Positions 34,090 to 43,592 are shown, counted from the first letter of the stretch. The stretch is DNA of 45,224 bases from Ruminococcus sp. (GCA_023663085.1 JAMPIB010000026.1:1-45224); one strand, 5' to 3'. The notes: generated by a model not told the origin, from the letters alone. Made by a program: numbers and translations.

Positions 34090-35661
34090 TCAGAAATTTT
34101 CTTCCCTGCAGATTCCTTCCCCAATCCCCAGGAGCATAAACACAAACGGCGTATTCAAAATCTGCTGAAAGCTGACCATATTATGTACTGCATAAACCAG
34201 TACCGCTGCTGCACACAGGTACAGATCCGCTCGAATTTCCGCCCTTTTTATAAATCTGGCGGCCGCAGAGACAAAAATCCCCACATAGCAGACACACCCC
34301 AAAATCCCCTGATTGACCAGCACTGTAAGCCATTCATTATGTGCATTTGTCAGTCTGGAATCCCCGAAACGCGCATATACGGTTTCCGCCAGTCCGGGCA
34401 CCGAATAGACATATTCTGCAAAACAATCCGGCCCTGCTCCGATCAGTTTATGTAACGGCGACATCCGCCCGAAAGCCTCAAAACCGCTTTTCCATGTAGC
34501 GCCTCTCGAACTTGCCCAGAAATCGTTAAAAGTAAAAGCCGAAACACCCGACAATCCGAAGATCCCCTCCGGCATACAGGTATTTACCGCCAACACTACA
34601 AAATATCCGATAAGCGCCATGACCACGATAAGAAACACCATGCGGCCAATTATTTTATGCTCCGCGATCTGATAACCTTTCTTTTTTTCCAGCATCATAA
34701 AAAGCACATATAAAACCACCGCAGCAATTCCGATATAAACAGACGCATTCGTATCCGTCAAGAGGATACCCGGTTTTCTTTCGTAATTTATCACTAAACC
34801 CGGCAGATGCCGCAGCACCCTTCCTGTCAGACAGGCTGCTGCAAATAAAATACACAGTTCCAGCAAACGTCTCATATATTCATTCTTCCGAAAAGAAAGG
34901 CCAAGCAGCAGAAGAAAAAGCCCTGCCAGTGCAAGATAGGCGCTGCCGCTGCCCTGCACAACCCCAATCAGAAATGCAATTACAACATAAACGCCTGCGG
35001 CCATTCGCTGTATTCGTTCTCTGCTCTTCCAATACAGCAGGATCCCCAGCGGGCAGATGACCGCCCAATAACCGCAGAACCAGTTAATATTTCCCAAAGT
35101 GGAAATGAATGTAGGCGTCTGTCCGATCATGGGAATCGGATAAACGGAATACCGGTTTAGGATGCCCAGTATAAAAACAACCCCGGAACTAAACAATATC
35201 ACATAAAGCATCTTATTATTCCATTTAAAAAATCTGGAAAAAAGAAAATAAAACATGACAAACAGTATCTGACTGACAAGCCCCATATGCCAGCCTGCCG
35301 CCCCCCAGAACGCCTCTTTTCTAAAAGCCGTAAACAGATAAGACAAAAGAACCGCGATCAGATATCCATAGACAAACCAGTCCGTCACTGACAAATGCCG
35401 GTAATGTTCCACGACAGACCATGATCTTCCATAAAGCAGGACAAGACAAAGAACCATAAACAGCATGATCCCCATGCTCACCAGACTGACGTTACGGAAA
35501 AAGAAGTATTTCACATCTCCGATCTCCAGATACCCGCCCTTCACATAAAGCGGATAGACCACCATCATAACAAGAAAAAACGCCGTCAAAATACTATTAC
35601 AGATTTCCATTATGGCTGATCTTTTTTTCTCGGTTTTCTTATCCCTAAACTCCTGCGGCAT
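34090..35661 (-). CDS. O-antigen ligase/polymerase-like membrane protein, 523 aa
   Basis: The start is ATG 35661, with GGGGAGG 5 bp upstream. The upstream in-frame start at 35715 has no such site. The protein has ten or more membrane segments. A long loop near the C-terminal third contains HKLIGAGPDCFAEYVYS and SRLTNAHNEWLTVLVNQGILG, which fit the Wzy_C/O-antigen ligase family signature. Proteins of this family polymerise or transfer glycan repeat units on undecaprenyl carriers, or act on related surface polymers in Gram-positive cells. It is the last gene of an apparent operon running from the kinase at 39821 and ends just upstream of the proS promoter. The substrate is unknown. Confidence 0.85.
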   Translation of the reverse strand: MPQEFRDKKTEKKRSAIMEICNSILTAFFLVMMVVYPLYVKGGYLEIGDVKYFFFRNVSLVSMGIMLFMVLCLVLLYGRSWSVVEHYRHLSVTDWFVYGYLIAVLLSYLFTAFRKEAFWGAAGWHMGLVSQILFVMFYFLFSRFFKWNNKMLYVILFSSGVVFILGILNRYSVYPIPMIGQTPTFISTLGNINWFCGYWAVICPLGILLYWKSRERIQRMAAGVYVVIAFLIGVVQGSGSAYLALAGLFLLLLGLSFRKNEYMRRLLELCILFAAACLTGRVLRHLPGLVINYERKPGILLTDTNASVYIGIAAVVLYVLFMMLEKKKGYQIAEHKIIGRMVFLIVVMALIGYFVVLAVNTCMPEGIFGLSGVSAFTFNDFWASSRGATWKSGFEAFGRMSPLHKLIGAGPDCFAEYVYSVPGLAETVYARFGDSRLTNAHNEWLTVLVNQGILGCVCYVGIFVSAAARFIKRAEIRADLYLCAAAVLVYAVHNMVSFQQILNTPFVFMLLGIGEGICREENF

Positions 35662-35724
35662 AATATCCTCCCCGGATGAATAACTTACCACCATCTGTAT
35701 TATAAAACCTCTCATTATCCCCCG

Positions 35725-36786
35725 TCAAATCTTCATTAATTCATGGATAACAATAAGTGCAAGCGGCCCCTCAATGATTCCGGCCACCCCAAAGAGTCTG
35801 ATTCCCGCATAGATCCCCAGCAGCATCAACACCGGCGCAATACCCATTTTATTTCCGATCAGTTTCGGCTCTAAAAATTCCCGGATAACAATGCAGGCTA
35901 TATAAAGCGCGATACAGACTCCCATCTGGATATACTTTCCGGTCAGGAACTGCCAGATGGCCATCGGCACCAGAACAATCCCTGTTCCGATAAAAGGCAG
36001 TACATCCAGACATCCCGCCAGAATCCCCCAGAAAACGCCGCCGTAAATGCCTGTCGCCCAAAGGACGGCGCTGGCAAAGACACTGATCAACAGCAAAATG
36101 ATTCCCTGCGCTTTTATAAATGTGACAATATAATTAAGAATCCCTTCAAACGCTTTATAAACAAATGTCAGATCCTTTGACGTTTTTAACCATGCCAGAA
36201 ACGAAGCATAATCTTTTTCCAGCAAAACCGCTGCCAGCAGGGTGATAAAAAGAAATGCCACTACCTCAAAGATTCCTTTAAAACAACTGTAGGAAGAGGA
36301 CAATACCTGCGGGATGACCTGCACCTGCACGTTTTCCATGATGACGGCCATTTTTTCCACGACAAAATTCTCTATTTCATAGCCGTTCCAGCCAAATTTA
36401 CCATCGAGACTGAAACAGCACTGGTGCAGGAATGCCTGTAACTGTGCGTATGCCATTTCAATAAAAGCTGAGACTTTCTCAAGCTGCCCGCTGCCACTGT
36501 AACCGAGCGCCCACAAGACCACCGCCAGAAAAAGTAATATCAAAAACAATACACCAAACGCCAGAAACTTTTTACGCATGGGAATTTTTTTCTGGATACG
36601 CTGTAATAACGGATAAAATAAGGTGATCAGGATAAAAGCCGCGATAAACGGCGCCATTAACGGGAAAACAAAGCGAAAAAAAAGATAGACCAATAAAGTT
36701 ATCGCCACAAACCTTATCAGTCTATTCTCTTTTACTGCCGATAAAATATTTTTTCTTCCGGAATCATCTCTTCCACAATCACCCAT
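35725..36786 (-). CDS. AI-2E family (PF01594) transporter-like membrane protein, 353 aa
   Basis: The start is set at ATG 36786, with GGAG 8 bp upstream. An in-frame GTG at 36816 is the alternative. About eight membrane segments are present, with the typical paired segments at the N-terminus (FVFPLMAPFIAAFILITLFYPLL). A soluble segment lies near 110-180, and the conserved C-terminal block includes CLDVLPFIGTGIVLVPMAIWQFLTG and EPKLIGNKMGIAPVLMLLGIYAG. Members range from YtvI-like to TqsA-like proteins, and substrates are mostly unproven. The gene lies 61 bp after the pseudouridine synthase gene. Confidence 0.9.
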   Translation of the reverse strand: MGDCGRDDSGRKNILSAVKENRLIRFVAITLLVYLFFRFVFPLMAPFIAAFILITLFYPLLQRIQKKIPMRKKFLAFGVLFLILLFLAVVLWALGYSGSGQLEKVSAFIEMAYAQLQAFLHQCCFSLDGKFGWNGYEIENFVVEKMAVIMENVQVQVIPQVLSSSYSCFKGIFEVVAFLFITLLAAVLLEKDYASFLAWLKTSKDLTFVYKAFEGILNYIVTFIKAQGIILLLISVFASAVLWATGIYGGVFWGILAGCLDVLPFIGTGIVLVPMAIWQFLTGKYIQMGVCIALYIACIVIREFLEPKLIGNKMGIAPVLMLLGIYAGIRLFGVAGIIEGPLALIVIHELMKI

Positions 36787-36847
36787 AACCCGCGCTCCAT
36801 AGTTCCCATTATCCACTCCGGATTAGTATGAGAGTTTTGCCGGCATT

Positions 36848-37639
36848 TTATGAGGTATTATTCAAAAAAATTCTAAAAATATATCCTTCCGGCTCTTTTT
36901 GAAAAGCAAGGCGTTTCCCCGTCGCCGGATGAAAGAAGCACAGTTTATGCGCGCAGAGCGCAATCTGCTTTTGTTGTAGGATTTCTGATACTTTTTTCGT
37001 CTGTTCGTCGGCGTACTTGTGATCACCGAAAAGACTCATGCCGGCATGGCTCATCTGTACGCGTATCTGATGATGCCTGCCCGTAACAAGTTTAATTTCT
37101 ACAAGCGCCGCTTCGACCCTGCCGGACTCTTGTATTTTTTCTATTTCCTCGATTTCTTCATAATTTTTCTCTTTGATTTTTATTTCTTTTATGGGCATAC
37201 GTTTTATGATCCGATAAGATAGTTCCGCTCTTTTGGCGCCCTGTTTCTCTTTGGGAACGATATGCGACGTATTCGTTCCTGCGTCTTTATATAAGTAATC
37301 CGCGAGTGTCCCCTTAGAAGCCGTCTCCTGCTGCCCTGAAAGTTTCCCGGTATTTACTATGGCATAGTAATATTTCTCCATGCGGCCATCGGTTATCTGT
37401 CTGCTTAACACTGCGGCCGCTTTTTGCTCTTTCCCGAAAACCAGAAGCCCCTCCACCGGCTGATCGAGCCTGTGCACCAGACCGACGTATGGCAGAGCCT
37501 TCCCGGACGCGCTCAGATAATTTGCGACTTCACTCACCATATCCGGCTGTCCGACTCTGGCGGTCTGTGTGGCCAGTCCCGCCGGTTTATAACATACGAG
37601 GATATCCTTATCTTCATAGAGAATCTGTTCTTTATTCAT
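36848..37639 (-). CDS. RluA-family pseudouridine synthase, 263 aa
   Basis: The enzyme is predicted to convert specific uridines of rRNA or tRNA to pseudouridine. The catalytic aspartate is Asp59 in VHRLDQPVEGLLVFGK. Family members usually read HRLDxxTSG, so the triplet after the aspartate is altered here. Other family blocks are CYKPAGLATQ, KYYYAIV and GRHHQIRVQMSHAGMSLFGDHKY. No S4 domain is present. The ATG is only 2 bp past the response regulator stop, so expression should be coupled to the two-component genes. Confidence 0.92.
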   Translation of the reverse strand: MNKEQILYEDKDILVCYKPAGLATQTARVGQPDMVSEVANYLSASGKALPYVGLVHRLDQPVEGLLVFGKEQKAAAVLSRQITDGRMEKYYYAIVNTGKLSGQQETASKGTLADYLYKDAGTNTSHIVPKEKQGAKRAELSYRIIKRMPIKEIKIKEKNYEEIEEIEKIQESGRVEAALVEIKLVTGRHHQIRVQMSHAGMSLFGDHKYADEQTKKVSEILQQKQIALCAHKLCFFHPATGKRLAFQKEPEGYIFRIFLNNTS

Positions 37640-37641
37640 CT

Positions 37642-38331
37642 TTATATTTTAAACCGATAGCCGACGCCCCATATCGTTTCGATATACTGCGGCTTGGTCG
37701 TGTCAAATTCGATTTTCTCGCGGATTTTCTTAATATGCACAGTCACTGTAGCGATATCCCCGATAGAATCCATATCCCAGATTTCCCGGAACAATTCTTC
37801 TTTCGTATAGACATGGTTCGGGTTTTCCGCCAGAAAGGTCAGCAGATCGAACTCCTTGGTCGTAAAAATCTTCTCTTCGCCGTCCAGATAAACTCTTCTG
37901 GCCGTCTTATCAATTTTTAATCCTCTGATCTCAATGATATCGTTTGCTTTCTGGTTACTGCCTACCAGCCTGTCATAACGCGCCATATGCGCCTTAACTC
38001 TTGCCACAAGTTCAGAAGGGCTGAACGGTTTCGTCATATAATCGTCCGCTCCCAGACCCAGTCCTCTTATTTTGTCAATATCGTCTTTTTTGGCGGATAC
38101 CATGATGATTGGTATGTTTTTGCTCTCCCGGATATTCTTACATACCTCGAAGCCATCCATGCCGGGCAGCATCAGATCCAGGATCACCAGATCAAAATCC
38201 TCATCCATGGCCCTCATCAGACCGGCGTCTCCCGTATTCTCGATAACCACCTCAAAATCACTGAGTTCCAGATAATCTTTTTCCAGATCCGCGATTGCCT
38301 CTTCATCTTCAATGATCAAGATCCTGCTCAT
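37642..38331 (-). CDS. OmpR-family response regulator, 229 aa
   Basis: The start is ATG 38331, with GGAGG upstream. The receiver domain has Asp52 in VILDLMLPGMDG and the conserved lysine in YMTKPFSPSELVARVKAH. The winged helix (about 130-228) has IFTTKEFDLLTFLAENPNHVYTKEELF and VWGVGYRFKI-type ending (TIWGVGYRFKI). It overlaps the kinase stop by four bases, with the kinase gene first. Target genes are not visible; the operon itself is the simplest guess. Confidence 0.95.
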   Translation of the reverse strand: MSRILIIEDEEAIADLEKDYLELSDFEVVIENTGDAGLMRAMDEDFDLVILDLMLPGMDGFEVCKNIRESKNIPIIMVSAKKDDIDKIRGLGLGADDYMTKPFSPSELVARVKAHMARYDRLVGSNQKANDIIEIRGLKIDKTARRVYLDGEEKIFTTKEFDLLTFLAENPNHVYTKEELFREIWDMDSIGDIATVTVHIKKIREKIEFDTTKPQYIETIWGVGYRFKI

Positions 38332-39821
38332 TGTGCATTTACCTCCTCCTGTTTCGGTGCCTGATATTTTCTGATTACAAAGTGCATACATGTCCCTTCT
38401 TCTTCCTTACTGGTCGCCCATATATATCCCCCGTGATCTTCAATGATCTTTTTCACAATAGAAAGCCCGATACCGCTGCCGCCTTTAGAAGAGTTACGGG
38501 AAGCATCCGTCCGGTAAAACCGCTCAAAAATATTCGGCAGATCTTTGGCCGCGATACCTTTGCCGTTATCCTCTATCTCTACCCGCACAGAATCTACCTC
38601 GTCCAGGATACGGATATCTATGACGCCGTTTGTTTTATCCAGATATTTGATACTGTTACCGATGATATTATTGATAACGCGTCTTAACTGCTCCGGATCG
38701 GCAATGATCTGCGTATCCGGCGATACCAGATCTTCATAATTCAGCTTAATGTTCTTAGACTCCAGATCCAGTCCGACTTCTTCCACACAGTCTCCGAAAT
38801 ATTCTGCCACGTTAATGCGGTGAAAATTATACGGTATTCTATTATTGTCAATATTAGAATAAATCGTCAGTTCATTGATGAGTCTGTCCATATCGTTGGC
38901 CTTATTATAAATGGTCTTAATATACTTATCCATTTTCTCAGGTGTATCGGCCACCCCGTCCATGATCCCTTCCACATAACCTTTTACAGCTGTGATAGGT
39001 GTTTTCAGATCGTGAGAGATATTACTGATAAGTTCTCTGTTCTGTTTCTCATGCTCGAACTTCTCATCCGTTGATTCCTTGAGGCGCAGGCGCATATCCT
39101 CGTAATTACGATACAACTCGCCAAACTCGCCTTTACCATCGCTGCTTAACCGGTATTCAAAATTGCCTTCCGCAATATGCTGCATGGCTGTATTCAACTG
39201 ATTGACCGGCACGAAGACGCCTTTCTGTATCCATTTCGTCAAAACGATACTGGTAAAGATCAATATCAATATATAGGCCAGTACCATATCAATCAATACT
39301 TTCTGTGAAATCAGGGAGCTTACCCCCGTAATAATGAAAAAACTGCCCTCCGAACCGTCCTCGAAGATGAAATCCAACTGCTTTACCAGCTTTTTCATAT
39401 CATGATAATAATAACCTCTCTCTTCATCCGGCACATCATTTCCGTAAGCCGGCAGTTTGTCGAAAATCTTCTCAGCCGCTCCCATATTGCCTGCATAAAA
39501 AATTGTATCGTTCTTTCTGATAATAAGATAAGAGGAGTTGGTCATCAGCTCCCTGTTGAGTTCTTCCAGATAAGCTGCGTCCTCTATTGCGGAAGGATCC
39601 AGCATGAGCTGTTCTTTTACACCCAATAGCACAGTCTCCGTCATCTGGTCATAATTCTCCAGCGTATAGGAAAACGAAGCAAAATTTCCATCCGATGCAG
39701 TAAATTCCTGTTCCGAATTGGCTATATAAATACCGATTCCCACAAACGCTATCGTTGTTAAAAAAAGCGGCACTATGATGATCGCAAGCGATGTAACCAT
39801 TAAGCGGGTCTTAAACTTCAA
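38328..39821 (-). CDS. Sensor histidine kinase (HAMP + HisKA + HATPase), 497 aa
   Basis: The start codon is TTG at 39821, after AGGAAGGGTGAG. Membrane segments (about 10-32 and 176-197) flank an extracellular sensor region of about 140 residues. A HAMP domain follows (about 198-250), then the phospho-acceptor helix with SNISHDLKTPITAVKGYVEG (His270). The ATPase domain has RRVINNIIGNSIKYL, DNGKGIAAKDLPNIFERFYR and GGSGIGLSIVKKI. It is the first gene of an apparent five-gene operon with regulator, pseudouridine synthase, AI-2E-type transporter and O-antigen-ligase-like protein. The signal is unknown. Confidence 0.95.
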   Translation of the reverse strand: MKFKTRLMVTSLAIIIVPLFLTTIAFVGIGIYIANSEQEFTASDGNFASFSYTLENYDQMTETVLLGVKEQLMLDPSAIEDAAYLEELNRELMTNSSYLIIRKNDTIFYAGNMGAAEKIFDKLPAYGNDVPDEERGYYYHDMKKLVKQLDFIFEDGSEGSFFIITGVSSLISQKVLIDMVLAYILILIFTSIVLTKWIQKGVFVPVNQLNTAMQHIAEGNFEYRLSSDGKGEFGELYRNYEDMRLRLKESTDEKFEHEKQNRELISNISHDLKTPITAVKGYVEGIMDGVADTPEKMDKYIKTIYNKANDMDRLINELTIYSNIDNNRIPYNFHRINVAEYFGDCVEEVGLDLESKNIKLNYEDLVSPDTQIIADPEQLRRVINNIIGNSIKYLDKTNGVIDIRILDEVDSVRVEIEDNGKGIAAKDLPNIFERFYRTDASRNSSKGGSGIGLSIVKKIIEDHGGYIWATSKEEEGTCMHFVIRKYQAPKQEEVNAQ

Positions 39822-39952
39822 AATTACTCACCCTTCCTGCCTGTTGGTCTGTCTTTTTATATCTACAATTTTCATATTTTTATGTTCTTATATTAATATA
39901 CCACAAATAAAACAGATATAAATAAAACAAGTCATATAATCTTATTAAATAT

Positions 39953-39981
39953 TTGTAAATTTTTGCTTATTGCTATATAAT
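39953..39981 (+). promoter_or_regulatory. Promoter of the ArsR-type regulator gene
   Basis: TTGTAA (39953-39958) and TATAAT (39976-39981) are spaced by 17 bp, about 50 bp before the ATG at 40035. The rest of the divergent gap 39822-40034 is AT-rich; no confident promoter for the kinase operon was found. Confidence 0.7.
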
Positions 39982-40034
39982 AGAGACATGTATCACTTTA
40001 GATAAGGCGAATTATTGTATATCGGGGGAATAAC

Positions 40035-40994
40035 ATGTTACATATCAGAACTTTGGATGAGGGTCTGGAGATCTTTAAGGCATTAGGTTCCGAAACCAGG
40101 ATCGAGATCATCAAAATACTGTTGGAAGACCACGGCATGAGTATGAATGAGCTTGCCAACAAATTAAAGATCACCAACGGCGCTCTGACCAATCATATCA
40201 AAAAACTGGAAGACTGCGGTATCGTTTCCATATCCAACGAATCCGCCGGACATGGCAACCAGAAGAAATGCTCTGTATATCTGGATAAAATACTGATTGA
40301 TATTGATGCACAGGAGGATTTCAAGAATATATACCAGACCAGTCTGCGGATCGGTCATTTTACGGATTATAATATCTACCCTACCTGCGGTATCGCCTCC
40401 AATACAGCTTTAATCGGAGAAGTAGACGATACCCGCTATTTTGCGCATCCCGGCAGATATGATGCGGACATCCTCTGGTTTACGCGCGGGTATGTGGAGT
40501 ATATCGTACCGAACTTTATTCCGCTCGGCCAGAAAATTGACCAGATCACTATTTCTCTGGAGATCAGTTCCGAGGCGCCCGGTATCAATGATGTCTGGCC
40601 TTCCGATATCTCTTTTAAATTAAACGGCACAAAAATTGCCACCTGGACGAGCCCCGGCGATTTCGGCAACGTGCCGGGTATCTTTACTCCGGACTGGTGG
40701 TATCCCAATTGGAATCAATACGGACTTTTAAAGATTCTGGTCATTAATAAAAAAGGCACTTTTATCGACGGCCTTCAGGTTTCCGAAGTATCCGTTCAGG
40801 ATTTTGCCTTTGATTATCGCAGTACGATCAAACTGAGACTGGAAGTGGAAGACGACGCGGAACACGTCGGCGGACTCACCATTTTCGGGAAAAGTTTCGG
40901 CAATTACAATCAGGATATCGACGTGCGGATCAACTACAGCCCTATCGCTGATTTTCCCACAGAAGATGCCGAAGCGTCTGCTCCCGGCGCATAA
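40035..40994 (+). CDS. ArsR-type winged-helix regulator with large C-terminal ligand-type domain, 319 aa
   Basis: Residues about 8-85 are an ArsR-like winged helix (IFKALGSETRIEIIKILLEDHGMSMNELANKLKITNGALTNHIKKLEDCGIV). No cysteine metal site of classical ArsR is seen. Residues about 105-310 form a long domain rich in beta strands and aromatics (DDTRYFAHPGRYDADILWF, PDWWYPNWNQYG), which could bind a sugar. Classical ArsR proteins are about 100 residues, so this is a sensor fusion. The gene faces the GH43/ABC locus across a shared terminator, suggesting control of glycan use, most likely arabinoside or xyloside. That link is inference. The ATG follows GGGGGAATAAC. Confidence 0.87.
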   Translation: MLHIRTLDEGLEIFKALGSETRIEIIKILLEDHGMSMNELANKLKITNGALTNHIKKLEDCGIVSISNESAGHGNQKKCSVYLDKILIDIDAQEDFKNIYQTSLRIGHFTDYNIYPTCGIASNTALIGEVDDTRYFAHPGRYDADILWFTRGYVEYIVPNFIPLGQKIDQITISLEISSEAPGINDVWPSDISFKLNGTKIATWTSPGDFGNVPGIFTPDWWYPNWNQYGLLKILVINKKGTFIDGLQVSEVSVQDFAFDYRSTIKLRLEVEDDAEHVGGLTIFGKSFGNYNQDIDVRINYSPIADFPTEDAEASAPGA

Positions 40995-41032
40995 AATATC
41001 TGTCATTCCATTTTAAAATTACATTTGTACAT

Positions 41033-41084
41033 AAAAAGAACCTTTGGTAATCAATGCAGATTAACCGCCAAAGGTTCTTTTTTT
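41033..41084. terminator. Bidirectional terminator between regulator and GH43 genes
   Basis: AAAAAGAACCTTTGG (41033-41047) pairs with CCAAAGGTTCTTTTT (41068-41082) around a 20-base loop, with T runs on both strands. It ends the regulator transcript on the plus strand and overlaps the GH43 stop codon on the minus strand. Confidence 0.9.
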
Positions 41085-42027
41085 AAAATTCAAAAACCGG
41101 TCTTCCCTGTTCGTCCCACTTTACTTCTAACATCATAGCATGTCTGTTAGGTACATAAAGCGGATTTCCTGTCAGTTCTTTTTCTGTTCTGGCATGGAAT
41201 ATCATCACGGTCTTTCCATTCTCGGCCTCCACGAAACTGTTATGGCCGGGCCCGTATATTTTAAGACTTTCGTCTGTTTTCAGAACCGGATACCGCTCTT
41301 TTTTCCAGCTTCTGGGGTCTAACAGATCGGCATCCTCGTCTGCCGTCAACATACCCATACAATAATTGATCCCCGTATCGCTTGCCGAATACGTCAGGAA
41401 AATCTTCCCGTCATGATGGATCACGGACGGCCCTTCATTTACCCAGAAACCATAACGCTCCCAGTCATAATCGGGTGTCGTCAGAAGTACCTGCTGTGTT
41501 TCCAGTTTAACAGGCGAACTCATCCGTGCAATATAAAGATTGGAGATCTGCCTGCCGACGCTTACTTTTTCCGCCCAGACGCAGTAGCGCTCTTTCTTAT
41601 TCTCAAAGACTGTCATATCCAGAGAAAAAGCCTGAAATGAAAATTCGTCTCCCTCCGCCGCCTGCATCATTCCTCTTTCCACCCAGTTCCCGCTAATCGG
41701 GTCCTGGCTCTCACATTCCAGCACGTAAGGTCTGATCTTCCAGATATCTTCTTTCTCTCCTCCTGCAAAATACAGATACCATTTTCCATCCAGATAATGC
41801 AGTTCCGGCGCCCAGATATGCTCACTCATCGGGCCGCTTTCATGCCTTTTCCATACGAGCGTCTCTTCGGCGTCCGCCAGCCCTTTCAGACTCTCGCTCC
41901 TTCGCAGGGCAATTCCGTCGTACTTCGGCAGGCTGCCTGTAAAATAATAAAAGCCGTCTTTGCGATATACATACGGATCCGCCCTCTGCATGATCCACGG
42001 CTGTCTGTAATTGTAGTTGTTATCCAT
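41083..42027 (-). CDS. Glycoside hydrolase family 43 protein, cytoplasmic, 314 aa
   Basis: This is a five-bladed propeller hydrolase of the GH43 type, typically an alpha-L-arabinofuranosidase or beta-xylosidase. Expected catalytic positions are visible: the base Asp in QRADPYVYR, the pKa-modulating Asp in FSLDMTVFE and the acid Glu in WVNEGPSVIHH. No signal peptide is present, so it should act on imported oligosaccharides. Length suits a single catalytic domain without a binding module. It is the last gene of the ABC sugar locus, 26 bp after the YesL-like gene. The exact substrate cannot be fixed from sequence alone. Confidence 0.93.
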   Translation of the reverse strand: MDNNYNYRQPWIMQRADPYVYRKDGFYYFTGSLPKYDGIALRRSESLKGLADAEETLVWKRHESGPMSEHIWAPELHYLDGKWYLYFAGGEKEDIWKIRPYVLECESQDPISGNWVERGMMQAAEGDEFSFQAFSLDMTVFENKKERYCVWAEKVSVGRQISNLYIARMSSPVKLETQQVLLTTPDYDWERYGFWVNEGPSVIHHDGKIFLTYSASDTGINYCMGMLTADEDADLLDPRSWKKERYPVLKTDESLKIYGPGHNSFVEAENGKTVMIFHARTEKELTGNPLYVPNRHAMMLEVKWDEQGRPVFEF

Positions 42028-42053
42028 AACTGCTCCTCTCCCTTTTTTCTGCC

Positions 42054-42698
42054 TTACTCATCAGGGAACATTTCTTCCGGTCTGTCAAAATCATCATATC
42101 TTTCATCAATATGATTCATGAAGACACGATAAAAAAAGAACGATTGTACATAAAACAAAACTGCAAATCCGACAAACAACATGATACTGTTGGCAATAAC
42201 AGATACCAGATTTGCATATACCACCACGCCGGTGATCACCAGTATGATTGCCGTATACGGAAGATAGCCTATTGCAAACGCCACGGCGTTTCTAAGGAGT
42301 TCTGTTGTTTTCCCATCCAGTTTGGCGAATACGGGAAATATCCAGAGAATCCAGATAAATAATAAAAAAGCGACTATCCCGCTGACTACGAACATGATCT
42401 TTCCAAAACTGTCATCCTGTCGATACCAGAACAGCATGTCCGCTGTAAAGATCAGGCAGGATACCAAAATTCCCAGCCATATCGGCGTGATCTGACGGAA
42501 GTTCTTCTTAAAGCTTTCAAAAAAACGCTTTACGACATATCCATCCCCGCAGCGGATAGACGTAATGCTGACATAATACGCCGCGGTAGTAGCCGCCCCC
42601 GCCGTAAAAACGGGGAGGCAGCATAATATCCAAAGGACATTTAATATGATTAAATCTGTCATCTTGTTCAAAAACGCGATTACCGGTGAGTTTGACAT
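42054..42698 (-). CDS. YesL-like DUF624 membrane protein, 214 aa
   Basis: Five or so membrane segments, starting MTDLIILNVLWILCCLPVFTAGAATTAAYY, and the block GYVVKRFFESFKKNFRQITPIWLG are characteristic of DUF624 (YesL family). These genes regularly accompany CUT1 ABC sugar transporters in Firmicutes, but their role is not settled. The ATG follows GGAGAGAATGTC. It lies between the permease gene and the GH43 gene with short gaps, so it is co-transcribed. Confidence 0.93.
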   Translation of the reverse strand: MSNSPVIAFLNKMTDLIILNVLWILCCLPVFTAGAATTAAYYVSITSIRCGDGYVVKRFFESFKKNFRQITPIWLGILVSCLIFTADMLFWYRQDDSFGKIMFVVSGIVAFLLFIWILWIFPVFAKLDGKTTELLRNAVAFAIGYLPYTAIILVITGVVVYANLVSVIANSIMLFVGFAVLFYVQSFFFYRVFMNHIDERYDDFDRPEEMFPDE

Positions 42699-42712
42699 GA
42701 CATTCTCTCCAT

Positions 42713-43582
42713 TTATTTGATACCGCTGATCGCTACCGATTCAATGATAACCCTCTGGAAACAGAAGAACAAAATAATGGTTGGCAGCATGGCAATAACA
42801 GATGCCGCCATGATCAGTGCATAATCACTCTGAATCGAATAGTATGTATTAAAGGAACGGATAACGACCTGCAATGTCCAGTTCTTCTCACTTCTAAGGA
42901 AAATAGTCGGCGCCAGATAATCGTTCCAGATCCCCATGAACCACAACGTGATCTGCGTTCCTACCGCGCCTTTCATAAGCGGGAAGAAAATCTGTATAAA
43001 GGTACGGAAATATCCGCAGCCGTCCAGTTTGGCCGCATCCATCAAGTCATTCGGTATACTGGACAGGTTCTGACGCAGGAAAAACACCATACTGATATTA
43101 CCAAAACATGCCGGAATAATCAAGGGCAAAAGGCTGTCTGTCCAACCAAATTTGGTAAACATTACATACTGCGGTATCATGATGACCGCGAACGGAATCA
43201 TAATAGTCGCCAGAAGTCCCATGAAAATAGCGCCTTTTCCTCTAAAATTCATTTTGGCAAATGCAAAAGCCGCAAGGGAGGAGGTAAATCCGCCGATCAA
43301 CAATACGGGCACCTCGACTTTTATCGTATTTAAAATACCGGAGACGAAATTACCTTTCGACATAACCTCCGAATATTTTCCCCATACCCACGGGTCGGGA
43401 ATGACTCTTAACTGGCCGGACAGATACTGGTTCTTCGTCATGAACGAAGTCATTATCATATAGAAAAACGGGAAAACCATGACTACTGCACCAAGCGCCA
43501 GCAATATAAAAACGATCGTATTAACAGTTCTGTCTTTCCGGGATGTGATGCCGGATGACAACTGGTCTTTATTATTCTTCAT
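42713..43582 (-). CDS. Carbohydrate ABC transporter permease (MalG-like), 289 aa
   Basis: The start is ATG 43582, with AGGAGG 6 bp upstream. Six membrane segments and an EAA-type loop (DAAKLDGCGYFRTFIQIFFPLMKG) mark it as a CUT1 inner-membrane subunit. It pairs with the permease encoded just upstream (10-bp gap) and ends 14 bp before the YesL-like gene. No ATPase gene is visible in the part of the locus within the window. Confidence 0.95.
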   Translation of the reverse strand: MKNNKDQLSSGITSRKDRTVNTIVFILLALGAVVMVFPFFYMIMTSFMTKNQYLSGQLRVIPDPWVWGKYSEVMSKGNFVSGILNTIKVEVPVLLIGGFTSSLAAFAFAKMNFRGKGAIFMGLLATIMIPFAVIMIPQYVMFTKFGWTDSLLPLIIPACFGNISMVFFLRQNLSSIPNDLMDAAKLDGCGYFRTFIQIFFPLMKGAVGTQITLWFMGIWNDYLAPTIFLRSEKNWTLQVVIRSFNTYYSIQSDYALIMAASVIAMLPTIILFFCFQRVIIESVAISGIK

Positions 43583-43592
43583 ATCCTGCCTC

